Assembly (NCBI GenBank): GCA_023269645.1
Contig: JAHFPR010000089.1
Coordinates: 1 to 8,003, forward strand
From: Alphaproteobacteria bacterium
Lineage (GTDB): Bacteria > Pseudomonadota > Alphaproteobacteria > Rickettsiales > UBA8987
DNA: 8,003 bases
Reading direction: 5' to 3'
The notes beneath the pieces are model-generated. The model did not search any database, was not told where the DNA came from, and saw nothing but the letters and a program-made list of their open reading frames with translations. The position numbers were made by a program, and so were the translations under genes. Shown one piece after another: positions 1 to 5,921 of the stretch (position 1 is the first letter of the stretch; the number at the start of each line of letters is the position of its first letter).

Positions 1-1
1 C

Positions 2-1702
2 GGGCTGCTGGCGATTTGCCCCGCCGGGGCTGGTCTTGCGCTCGCGCGGGCGGAGGGGCAGGCGTGTTATGTGGCGTTTGGCGCGGGCAAAAAGCAGGGC
101 GATCTGTTCGGCGGCAATGAATCGGAAACCGGGTTGACGGAGGCGAAAGTATGGGCGGTGCTTGTGCCGTATCTGGAGGATGTTGCGGTGCTGAAAGTGG
201 GGCACGATCTCAAGAGAGCAGAGAGCAGAGAGCAGAGAGCAGTGCCTGTTACGTCTGTGCTCTCTGCTTTCTGCTCTCTGCTCTCTCCCTACGACGACAC
301 GCTCGTGATGTCATATGTCCTCGACGGCGCGAAATTCAGCCACGAGCTTTCCAACCTCGCGCAGATGCAGGTGGGCGTGCAACTGGTGGAGGAGGGCGCG
401 GAGGGCGCGTGTGCCCGTGCGGACGCGCTGCTGAAGCTCCGCGCGCATTTCCGGCAACGGCTGTTCAATGAGCGGATGCTGACGCTCTATGAAACCATCG
501 AGCGTCCGCTGGTGACGGTGCTGGCGGCGATGGAGCGGCGCGGCGTGAAGGTGGATAGCGCGCGGCTGAAGCAGCTTTCCGCCGAGTTTGAAGCGGTTAT
601 CGCGGTGCTGGAGCGGGAGATTCATACAATCGCAGGGCGGGAATTTCTCATCGGTTCGCCCAAGCAGCTTGGGGAAATACTGTTCGACGCGATGAAGCTC
701 CCCGGCGGAAAAATATCGAAGAAAAGCGGGGCATATGGCACGGATGCGGGCGTACTGGAGGAGCTTGCGGCCTCCGGGCACAGCATCGCCGCGAAGGTGC
801 TGGAATGGCGGCAGCTTTCCAAACTCAAAAGCACCTATACGGATGCGCTCCAGCGGGAAATCAATCCCGCCACAGGCCGCGTACACACCACGTTTGCAAT
901 GGCGGCGACCACCACCGGCAGGCTTTCTTCGCTGCATCCAAATTTGCAGAATATCCCGGTGCGCTCGGAGGAGGGCAGGAAAATCCGTGCAGCGTTCGTG
1001 GCGGAGGAAGGCTGCTACCTGATCTCGGCGGATTATTCGCAGATCGAGCTGCGGCTGCTGGCGCATATGGCGGATATTGGCGCGCTGAAGGAGGCATTCC
1101 GCCACGGTGAGGACATCCATGCGAAAACGGCGGCGCAGGTGTTCGGGCTGCCTATCACGCAGGTAACGCCCAGCCAGCGGCGCGCCGCCAAGGCTATCAA
1201 TTTCGGCATTATTTACGGGCAAAGCGCGTTCGGGCTGGCGGCGGGTTTAGGGATTCCGCAGGGGCAGGCGAAGGCCTATATCGAAGCGTATTTCCAGCAA
1301 TATCCCGGTATCCGCGCCTATATGGAAACCACCAGGGAAACGGCGCGCGCGCAGGGCTATGTCACTACGCTGTTCGGGCGGAAATGCTTTCTGCCGGGCA
1401 TCCATGCCTCCGGCCCGCAACGGGCGTTCGCGGAGCGCGCTGCCATCAACGCCCCCTTGCAGGGAACGGCGGCGGATATTATCAAGAAAGCGATGGTGCG
1501 GATTGATCGCCTGCTGAAAGAACAGGGCTTCCGTGCGGAAATGGTGCTGCAGGTGCACGACGAACTGCTGATGGAAGCACCGGAGCGGGAAGCGGAAAAA
1601 GTCGCGGCACTCGTGAAGCGGGAGATGGAAAACGTGCTCGCGCTTTCCGTGCCGCTGACGGTGGAGGCGAAGATAGGGAAACACTGGGGCGAGATACATT
1701 AG
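2..1702 (+). CDS. polA: DNA polymerase I, 5'-truncated by window edge
   Basis: Family A DNA polymerase that fills gaps in repair and Okazaki-fragment maturation. The frame is open from base 2, so the true start and the 5'-nuclease domain lie outside the window; a GTG at 71 is internal. A degenerate 3'-5' exonuclease domain spans about 2-470 and the polymerase domain about 480-1702. Motif A DYSQIELR has its catalytic Asp codon at 1031-1033 (E. coli D705). The O-helix RRAAKAINFGIIYG begins at 1178 with Phe at 1202-1204 (E. coli F762). Motif C QVHDE has its catalytic Asp at 1559-1561 (E. coli D882). TTTGRLSS and PNLQNIPVR are also present. The exonuclease region lacks the Asp expected after KVGHDLK (E. 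coli D424), has Arg where D501 is expected, and is about 20 residues short before that point. A 74-base palindrome at 213-286 is translated in frame. Polymerase activity is expected; proofreading probably is not. Confidence 0.97.
   Translation, partial: GLLAICPAGAGLALARAEGQACYVAFGAGKKQGDLFGGNESETGLTEAKVWAVLVPYLEDVAVLKVGHDLKRAESREQRAVPVTSVLSAFCSLLSPYDDTLVMSYVLDGAKFSHELSNLAQMQVGVQLVEEGAEGACARADALLKLRAHFRQRLFNERMLTLYETIERPLVTVLAAMERRGVKVDSARLKQLSAEFEAVIAVLEREIHTIAGREFLIGSPKQLGEILFDAMKLPGGKISKKSGAYGTDAGVLEELAASGHSIAAKVLEWRQLSKLKSTYTDALQREINPATGRVHTTFAMAATTTGRLSSLHPNLQNIPVRSEEGRKIRAAFVAEEGCYLISADYSQIELRLLAHMADIGALKEAFRHGEDIHAKTAAQVFGLPITQVTPSQRRAAKAINFGIIYGQSAFGLAAGLGIPQGQAKAYIEAYFQQYPGIRAYMETTRETARAQGYVTTLFGRKCFLPGIHASGPQRAFAERAAINAPLQGTAADIIKKAMVRIDRLLKEQGFRAEMVLQVHDELLMEAPEREAEKVAALVKREMENVLALSVPLTVEAKIGKHWGEIH
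213..286. repeat. In-frame palindromic element of heptamer repeats inside polA
   Basis: The left arm is four exact copies of AGAGAGC (213-240). The right arm (259-286) is four copies of its complement GCTCTCT, one altered to GCTTTCT. Counting outwards, 213-241 pairs with 258-286 at 29 positions; in the mRNA the single irregular position (230/269) is a G-U wobble, so the whole stem can form around a 16-base loop. It is read through in frame as roughly 25 residues rich in Arg, Glu, Ser and Leu, between KVGHDLK and PYDDT of the exonuclease domain. It resembles, in style only, the palindromic elements known to sit inside Rickettsia genes; I see no sequence match to those from memory. Confidence 0.9.
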
Positions 1703-1705
1703 GAG
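1701..1705 (+). promoter_or_regulatory. Ribosome binding site of the PH-domain gene, overlapping the polA stop
   Basis: AGGAG lies six bases before the ATG at 1712 and shares two bases with the polA TAG stop (1700-1702). This fixes the downstream start and suggests the gene is translated from the polA transcript. Confidence 0.75.
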
Positions 1706-1711
1706 CATAGT

Positions 1712-2365
1712 ATGACGCAGATGACTGATGAAAAACGCCAGGATCGCATCAAGGAAATCCTGAATATTCATGAAGGGGTGATCTATCAGGCCTATATGAG
1801 TGCCGCCGTCTATTCCATCCCGATATTTATCGGCTTTGTTGGGGCGTGTATCGTGTTCCTGACTTCCGACATAGTGATCCAGCACTTGCCGGAGCAGATG
1901 ATGGCAGTGGGAGAGCGGTGGATTTACGGCGCAAAAGACACCTTCCTCGGCTTCTGGATGCTGGCAGGTGGCATAGCCTTCACCGTGAAGTTCCATCTGC
2001 ACCGGAAGAATGTCATCCAGATCGTCACCAACCAGCGCGTGGTGCAGGTGGTCGGCACGTTTGTCCATGAAACGCACGAGTTGCCGCTGCACTATATCGA
2101 GGATATGAAGATCAAGCGCGGCACTATCCTGCACCGCTTTCTCCATCTGGGCGATGTTACCCTCATTAATAAATATGGCGACAGGCGCAAGGCGGAGAAA
2201 GAAAAACAGGGGCTTTTCCACGCCGTGGGTGCGGGGGAGGAGCGGGAAATTGTGTTCAAAAGCGTTTCCAATCCGGATGATTTCGTGGAGAATATCGAGA
2301 AGTCCATCCAGCGTTACGGTGCGGCGGCGGCGGCGCAGGAGGAATATAAGAACAAGCGGAAGTGA
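1712..2365 (+). CDS. Membrane-anchored bacterial PH domain protein
   Basis: A 217-residue inner-membrane protein of unknown role. Residues 1-30 are polar and probably cytoplasmic. Two hydrophobic segments follow at about 31-52 and 77-95, forming a hairpin. Residues about 100-195 look like a bacterial PH (bPH_2/DUF304-type) domain: the pattern VTNQRVVQVVG, then HELPLHYIEDMKI, then a short LHLGDVTL strand is typical of that fold. The C-terminus is a charged tail after a five-alanine run encoded by repeated GCG-type codons (about 2321-2336). The start is an ATG with AGGAG six bases upstream, nine bases after the polA stop, so the two genes are likely cotranscribed. It ends 14 bases before the convergent GNAT gene. 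The domain call is by pattern recognition; no ligand or partner can be inferred. Confidence 0.85.
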   Translation: MTQMTDEKRQDRIKEILNIHEGVIYQAYMSAAVYSIPIFIGFVGACIVFLTSDIVIQHLPEQMMAVGERWIYGAKDTFLGFWMLAGGIAFTVKFHLHRKNVIQIVTNQRVVQVVGTFVHETHELPLHYIEDMKIKRGTILHRFLHLGDVTLINKYGDRRKAEKEKQGLFHAVGAGEEREIVFKSVSNPDDFVENIEKSIQRYGAAAAAQEEYKNKRK

Positions 2366-2379
2366 GGGGGTATCCTCCG

Positions 2380-2883
2380 CTATGCACCAAGTTCCTTGCG
2401 GAATAAAATCTTATCCTCGCCGTTCCGGTAGAAATCCTTGCAAATGGCGAACTCCGTGAATCCGTGATGCCGGTAGAACCTGCGCGCATCAAGGTAGACA
2501 TCCGTGCCCGGCGTTTCTACGTAGATATGCTGCCCGCCTGCCTCCCGGATGCTACGCTCCGTTTCCGCCATAAGCTCCCGCCCCAGTCCCAGCCCGCGCG
2601 CCTGCGGGTTCACCAGCACCCAGTAGAGGTTATAGCGATGCTCGGTGAGGGGAATCGGGCCGTAACACGTGTAGCCGAGCAGGTTCTTATCCAGATCGCG
2701 TGCGAACAGGAAATGGTAATCCGGATCGCAGCCGCCCATGCGGATTTCCGCCAGTGCCGAGGCAACCGGGATTTCCTCCGTGCTAAACACTCCCGCCGAA
2801 TCAATCATTTTTCGGATATGCGCGACATCACCTGGACAGATGGCACTATCCAGCACATAGGGCGGTGACGGTGTAGCTTGCAC
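2380..2883 (-). CDS. GNAT-family N-acetyltransferase (distal paralogue)
   Basis: A 167-residue acetyl-CoA-dependent acyltransferase of the GNAT fold. The acetyl-CoA pyrophosphate loop is visible as NPQARGLGLG (residues 92-101) after the strand LYWVLV, and the C-terminal part has RRFYRHHGF, a common GNAT ending. I chose the GTG at 2881-2883 because GAGAGGAG lies just upstream and because this start fits the length of its neighbour, the GNAT at 2949-3428; the frame extends to a TTG at 2914-2916 (178 residues) without a ribosome binding site. The two GNATs agree at roughly half of aligned positions by eye and share YTCYG, LYW and KDFYR-G-DK-LFRK blocks, so they are a duplicated pair. It is the last gene of the cluster, separated by 65 bases that contain a TATAAT, so it may also be expressed separately. 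Substrate unknown; an amine on a lysine- or beta-lysine-containing product is the contextual guess. Confidence 0.88.
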   Translation of the reverse strand: MQATPSPPYVLDSAICPGDVAHIRKMIDSAGVFSTEEIPVASALAEIRMGGCDPDYHFLFARDLDKNLLGYTCYGPIPLTEHRYNLYWVLVNPQARGLGLGRELMAETERSIREAGGQHIYVETPGTDVYLDARRFYRHHGFTEFAICKDFYRNGEDKILFRKELGA

Positions 2884-2921
2884 GAACTCCTCTCTCCCGA
2901 ATCGAGCGCATCCCAAGCCGC

Positions 2922-2927
2922 ATTATA
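2922..2927 (-). promoter_or_regulatory. Possible -10 element for the distal GNAT gene
   Basis: A perfect TATAAT on the - strand in the 65-base gap between the two GNAT genes, about 40 bases before the GTG start. There is no recognisable -35 hexamer at 16-18 bases spacing and no extended -10, so an internal promoter is only a possibility. Confidence 0.35.
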
Positions 2928-2948
2928 CCCCAAAAACGGGCGGTACAG

Positions 2949-3428
2949 CTAGAGATATTTGCGAAACAGTACCTTATCGTCGCCGTCGCGGTAGAAATCC
3001 TTGAGGGAGGCTACCTGCGCGAAACCCTGGCGGAGATAGAATTTCCGCGCGGGAGCATAGACCTCGCGTGAGGAAGTTTCAGCGTACAGATGCTTGCATC
3101 CGAGCGCGCGGGCGGCTTGCTCCGTGCGTTCCATGATTTCAGCGGCGATGCCCTGCCCCTGGAAACGCGGGCTGACGGCAATCCAGTAAAGATCGTAGCG
3201 TTCATCGGTGAAGCAGATGCGGCCATAGCAGGTGTAGGCGATCAACTCGCCCTCCGCCTCCGCGAAGATAAAATGGTATTCGGAGGCTTCGCCGCGTGTG
3301 ACTCTGTCCATCACCAGCTCGCCCGCGATCTGGATTTCCTCCTCGTTGAAAACCCCGGCCTCCCGCACCAGCGCGCAGACGGATGCCGGGTCGCTTTTCC
3401 TTATGCTATCGCGCCAGAGAATTTTCAT
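2949..3428 (-). CDS. GNAT-family N-acetyltransferase (proximal paralogue)
   Basis: A 159-residue GNAT acyltransferase. The acetyl-CoA loop is RFQGQGIA (residues 88-95) following LYWIAV, and the end RKFYLRQGF...KDFYRDGDDKVLFRK is typical of the fold plus the block shared with the GNAT at 2380-2883. The ATG at 3426-3428 overlaps the stop of the upstream ATP-grasp gene as ATGA. There is no clear Shine-Dalgarno before it, which suggests translation by coupling to that ligase. This tight link implies the enzyme works on the ligase product or its building block, perhaps capping an amino group with acetate. A role like beta-lysine acetyltransferase (AblB) is attractive given the aminomutase in the same operon, but this is inference from context. 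Confidence 0.9.
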   Translation of the reverse strand: MKILWRDSIRKSDPASVCALVREAGVFNEEEIQIAGELVMDRVTRGEASEYHFIFAEAEGELIAYTCYGRICFTDERYDLYWIAVSPRFQGQGIAAEIMERTEQAARALGCKHLYAETSSREVYAPARKFYLRQGFAQVASLKDFYRDGDDKVLFRKYL

Positions 3429-4426
3429 GGCAGCCCGAACCGTCGTTTTGCGGCGTTCACCACCGCGCCGATGAACTGGTTATAATCATAGCCGGAACGC
3501 TCACCCGATGCGGTGATGATGCAGCCGGGTATCAGGCACGGGTTCACGTTGATTTCAAGCACATACGGATTGCCGTTTGCATCCACCCGGAAATCCACGC
3601 GCCCGTAGCCTTCAAGCTGGAACAATCGCCAGCAGCGCAGTGCCATCTCCGTGAGCCGGGCAAGCAGCGGGGCATCCGACGCGGGAAAATCGAAAAGATG
3701 TTCGAGCAGGGGATTATCGGGGTTGTCGTTCAGCCATTTGACAGTGTAATCGAAAAAGGCGCGCGCGCCTGCGGGGCGGTTAGTGAACTCCATTTCTGCC
3801 GGGGCGAGTGCCCTGATGCCGTCCGGCGTTTCAAGGATTGTGATGTCGAACTCGCGGCCATCAATATAACGCTCGGCGAACCAGAGGCCGCCATAGCGTT
3901 CGGTTCTGTCCTTTATTACTGCCCGCATCGCATCCGGCGTGGTTACAACCGATTCCTGCGTCAGCCCGATAGAGCCGTCCTCCATCAGCGATTTTATAAT
4001 GTATTCACCCTCCAGCGCGGGCAGCGTGGCGACGGCATCCGGTTCAATCCATTCGGGCGTGGGGATGCCCGCCCCGTGCAGGAGGCGTTTGCACAGCAGC
4101 TTATCCGTGGTGGTACAGGTGGCGTAGGAAGGGCTGCCGGTGAACGGCATCTGCAGGTGCTCCAGCAGGGTGAACGCCAGGGGTGCAAGTGTACCCCTGC
4201 ATTCGATGGAATCCACCATGTTGAATACCAGCAGCGGATGCAAGGCTTGCAGTTTTTTGCCCGCTTCCGCCAGGTTCAGCGTCAGCGGGACAGGTGCTAC
4301 CCTGTAGCCCAGCGCGGTCAGTGCCTCGGTGACATATTGCACCTGGTGCAGTGTATCCAGTTCATCCTCCGGCGCATCCGGAGGGATAGCCCCGTGGAGA
4401 ATCGCAATGAGCGGGAGTGTATTCAT
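3425..4426 (-). CDS. ATP-grasp ligase, D-Ala-D-Ala ligase-like (second copy)
   Basis: A 333-residue ATP-dependent carboxylate-amine ligase. It activates a carboxyl group as an acylphosphate and joins it to an amine. The N-terminal preATP-grasp part includes VFNMVDS (about 67-73). The nucleotide-binding part includes TDKLLCKRLL (K109) and IIKS (K145). The C-terminal part has the metal-binding pattern GYGRVDFRVD (D278) and VLEINVNP (E291, N293). All canonical ATP-grasp positions are present, so it should be active. It starts with an ATG overlapping the stop of the preceding ligase (ATGA at 4423-4426), without a good ribosome binding site, and ends in an ATGA overlap with the GNAT gene. It is only distantly similar to the neighbouring ligase, so the two probably catalyse different bond-forming steps. 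It is unlikely to be the cell's main D-Ala-D-Ala ligase, which normally sits in the cell-wall cluster. Confidence 0.92.
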   Translation of the reverse strand: MNTLPLIAILHGAIPPDAPEDELDTLHQVQYVTEALTALGYRVAPVPLTLNLAEAGKKLQALHPLLVFNMVDSIECRGTLAPLAFTLLEHLQMPFTGSPSYATCTTTDKLLCKRLLHGAGIPTPEWIEPDAVATLPALEGEYIIKSLMEDGSIGLTQESVVTTPDAMRAVIKDRTERYGGLWFAERYIDGREFDITILETPDGIRALAPAEMEFTNRPAGARAFFDYTVKWLNDNPDNPLLEHLFDFPASDAPLLARLTEMALRCWRLFQLEGYGRVDFRVDANGNPYVLEINVNPCLIPGCIITASGERSGYDYNQFIGAVVNAAKRRFGLP

Positions 4427-5430
4427 GCGGTGGCGCGGTGGATCGGGAGCCTTGAAAGACGCAGGGAATGTTGCGCGGAGGCAAGGATTTCACCGATGAG
4501 CGCGCGGTAAGGAATGCCCACCTGTTCAGCCAGGATGGGGAGATCGGAATGGGTGGGGTGCAGCCCGGCCAGCGGGTTGGCCTCCAGGAAAACCGGATGG
4601 CCGGAAGCATCGCAGCGGAGGTCTATCCGTCCGCCGTCCCGGCAGCCTAGAATCCGCCATGCGGCCAGCGCGATTTCCTCGGATTTCCTGGCGACTGCAT
4701 CGCAGACGAATACATAATCAATCAGCGTTTCGCAGTGTTCCTTGTTATGGTAGGTGTGGCCGACGCGCTCCGCTCCGGCTTTAAGCACCACCTCCAGTGT
4801 GCCGATGGAACGCGATGCCGCGCCCGTTCCCAGGATGCCCACCGTGAACTCGCGCCCCGGCAGGAAAGTTTCCACCAGCACAGGCTGCCGGAAACGGCGG
4901 AGGAGATCGGCGCAGACTTCTTCGAGCTGCGCGGGCGAAGTGATTTTCGAGCGGTCGGAAACACCTTTGCCCGTGCCTTCCGCCAGCGGTTTAGCGAAAA
5001 GCGGCCAGGGCAGGGCGACGTGCGCGCACTCCGCCGCATCGCGGATGATTACAGAATCTGCTACCGGCACTCCGGCAGCCTTCACAATGGTTTTGGCAAG
5101 TGCCTTATCCTGGCAGAGGATCATCACTTCCGGCGCGGAGAAAGTATAGGGGAGGTTATATGCATCCAGCAGTGCAGGAACCTGCGCTTCACGCGCCGTG
5201 CCGTGCAGCCCCTCCGCGATGTTGAACACCATATCCCAGCGTTTGCCAGCGGCGAGCATCTCCGTCAGCCGCCAGATATTGCCGACGCGCTCCACTGTGT
5301 GGCCGTGGGATGCGATGGCTTCTTCCAGTGCCTCAATGGTGGATTCCGAATCGAACTCCGCAATATCTTCCCCGCCATAGCCGAGCTTGCGATAGTCGTC
5401 GCGCAGATCATAGACAAGCCCGATGTGCAT
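4423..5430 (-). CDS. ATP-grasp ligase, D-Ala-D-Ala ligase-like (first copy)
   Basis: A 335-residue ATP-grasp amide ligase. Residues 67-99 (VFNIAEGLHG, then REAQVPALLD and LPYTFS) match the substrate-binding half of Ddl-like enzymes. DKALAK (K109) and FAKP (K147) supply the usual nucleotide-binding lysines, EGTGKGV (151-157) the flexible loop, and GGRIDLRCD (D270) with FLEANPLAGLHP (E283, N285) the metal ligands. The start chosen is the ATG at 5428-5430, giving the normal N-terminus MHIGLVYD; the frame is open to about 5499 but that would run deep into the SET gene. It begins eight bases after the SET stop, with a weak AAAGGA upstream at a long spacing. Together with the next ligase it suggests two successive ATP-dependent condensations. 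The acyl and amine substrates cannot be told from sequence. Confidence 0.92.
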   Translation of the reverse strand: MHIGLVYDLRDDYRKLGYGGEDIAEFDSESTIEALEEAIASHGHTVERVGNIWRLTEMLAAGKRWDMVFNIAEGLHGTAREAQVPALLDAYNLPYTFSAPEVMILCQDKALAKTIVKAAGVPVADSVIIRDAAECAHVALPWPLFAKPLAEGTGKGVSDRSKITSPAQLEEVCADLLRRFRQPVLVETFLPGREFTVGILGTGAASRSIGTLEVVLKAGAERVGHTYHNKEHCETLIDYVFVCDAVARKSEEIALAAWRILGCRDGGRIDLRCDASGHPVFLEANPLAGLHPTHSDLPILAEQVGIPYRALIGEILASAQHSLRLSRLPIHRATA

Positions 5431-5438
5431 AAATGCTG

Positions 5439-5921
5439 TTATTCCTTTGCCTCGAACCAGAGTTCGCAATCGTAATCGTAGGCCACCTCTTCGTTGCAAG
5501 GAATATCCTTGATGCTGATGAGGCTGAGGGTGCGCCGGGCGAAATCATATTCAATATCTGCATTCGGGCGGAGCGAATGATTCACCAGGGAGGTAATGCC
5601 GAGCACAATCGCGCAGATAACGGCATCGGGATTTTCTTGAGAGGATTTGGATTCGCCGTTTGCCCGCCACTTGAAGACATAGGGATCCAGCGGGGTCGCC
5701 TTCAGCGTTACTTCGTCCTGCCATGTCAGCGGGACAACGGGAACCATTTCAAGCAAGGTTCCGGCGGGAATGAAGGTGGTGGCGATAACACCCCTGCCTT
5801 TTCCCGGCAAATCCACGACTGCCAGATCCGGATGGCGCGGACAGGCGAACCCGCTCTCAGGCATCGCTTCCGCACCGGCTCCCGCATTGGGCATTTTCTC
5901 TAAGGTACATACCTTGTTCAT
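5439..5921 (-). CDS. Small stand-alone SET-domain protein (putative lysine methyltransferase)
   Basis: A 160-residue protein that is essentially one SET domain, an S-adenosylmethionine-dependent lysine methyltransferase fold. Seen in order: GKGRGVIA (40-47), the motif NHSLRPNADIEY (114-125, normally NHSCxPN), and ISIKDIPCNEEVAYDYD (136-151) with the expected catalytic Tyr at 150. The longest frame starts at the ATG at 5919-5921 and overlaps kamA by 65 bases. Starts at 5894 or 5864 are equally possible; the latter gives an 8-base ATGCCTGA overlap with the kamA stop, in keeping with the tight junctions elsewhere, but none has a strong ribosome binding site. The target could be a protein lysine, free lysine/beta-lysine, or the operon's product. 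Being between the aminomutase and the ligases argues for a role in the same pathway. Family call good, function unknown. Confidence 0.87.
   Translation of the reverse strand: MNKVCTLEKMPNAGAGAEAMPESGFACPRHPDLAVVDLPGKGRGVIATTFIPAGTLLEMVPVVPLTWQDEVTLKATPLDPYVFKWRANGESKSSQENPDAVICAIVLGITSLVNHSLRPNADIEYDFARRTLSLISIKDIPCNEEVAYDYDCELWFEAKE

Noticed and set aside
213..286. Reading the polA palindrome as a CRISPR unit or an intrinsic terminator
   Set aside because: There are no spacers between repeats, no T-run after the stem, and the frame continues through it into intact polymerase motifs.
311..1222. Long - strand frame opposite polA
   Set aside because: Antisense shadow of the polymerase domain; His/Arg/Gln-rich composition and no motif.
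1247..2221. Long - strand frame opposite polA and the PH-domain gene
   Set aside because: It spans two well-supported + strand genes and shows no domain pattern.
2355..2381. AGCGGA/TCCGCT inverted repeat between the convergent stops, a possible bidirectional terminator
   Set aside because: Only six pairs with a 15-base loop and no T-run on either side; too weak to call.
3383..4510. Long open frame (375 codons) on the + strand opposite the ATP-grasp/GNAT genes
   Set aside because: It is antisense to a gene with complete ATP-grasp motifs; its translation is Arg/Gln/His-rich without any recognisable motif. GC-rich codon bias opens such frames.
4423..5430. Naming either ATP-grasp gene ddl
   Set aside because: Context is not cell-wall synthesis and there are two divergent copies beside an aminomutase; the fold is shared but substrate is not shown.
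5902..5915. AAGGTA-CA-TACCTT inverted repeat near the start of the SET gene
   Set aside because: Only six pairs and inside the kamA/SET overlap; could be chance.
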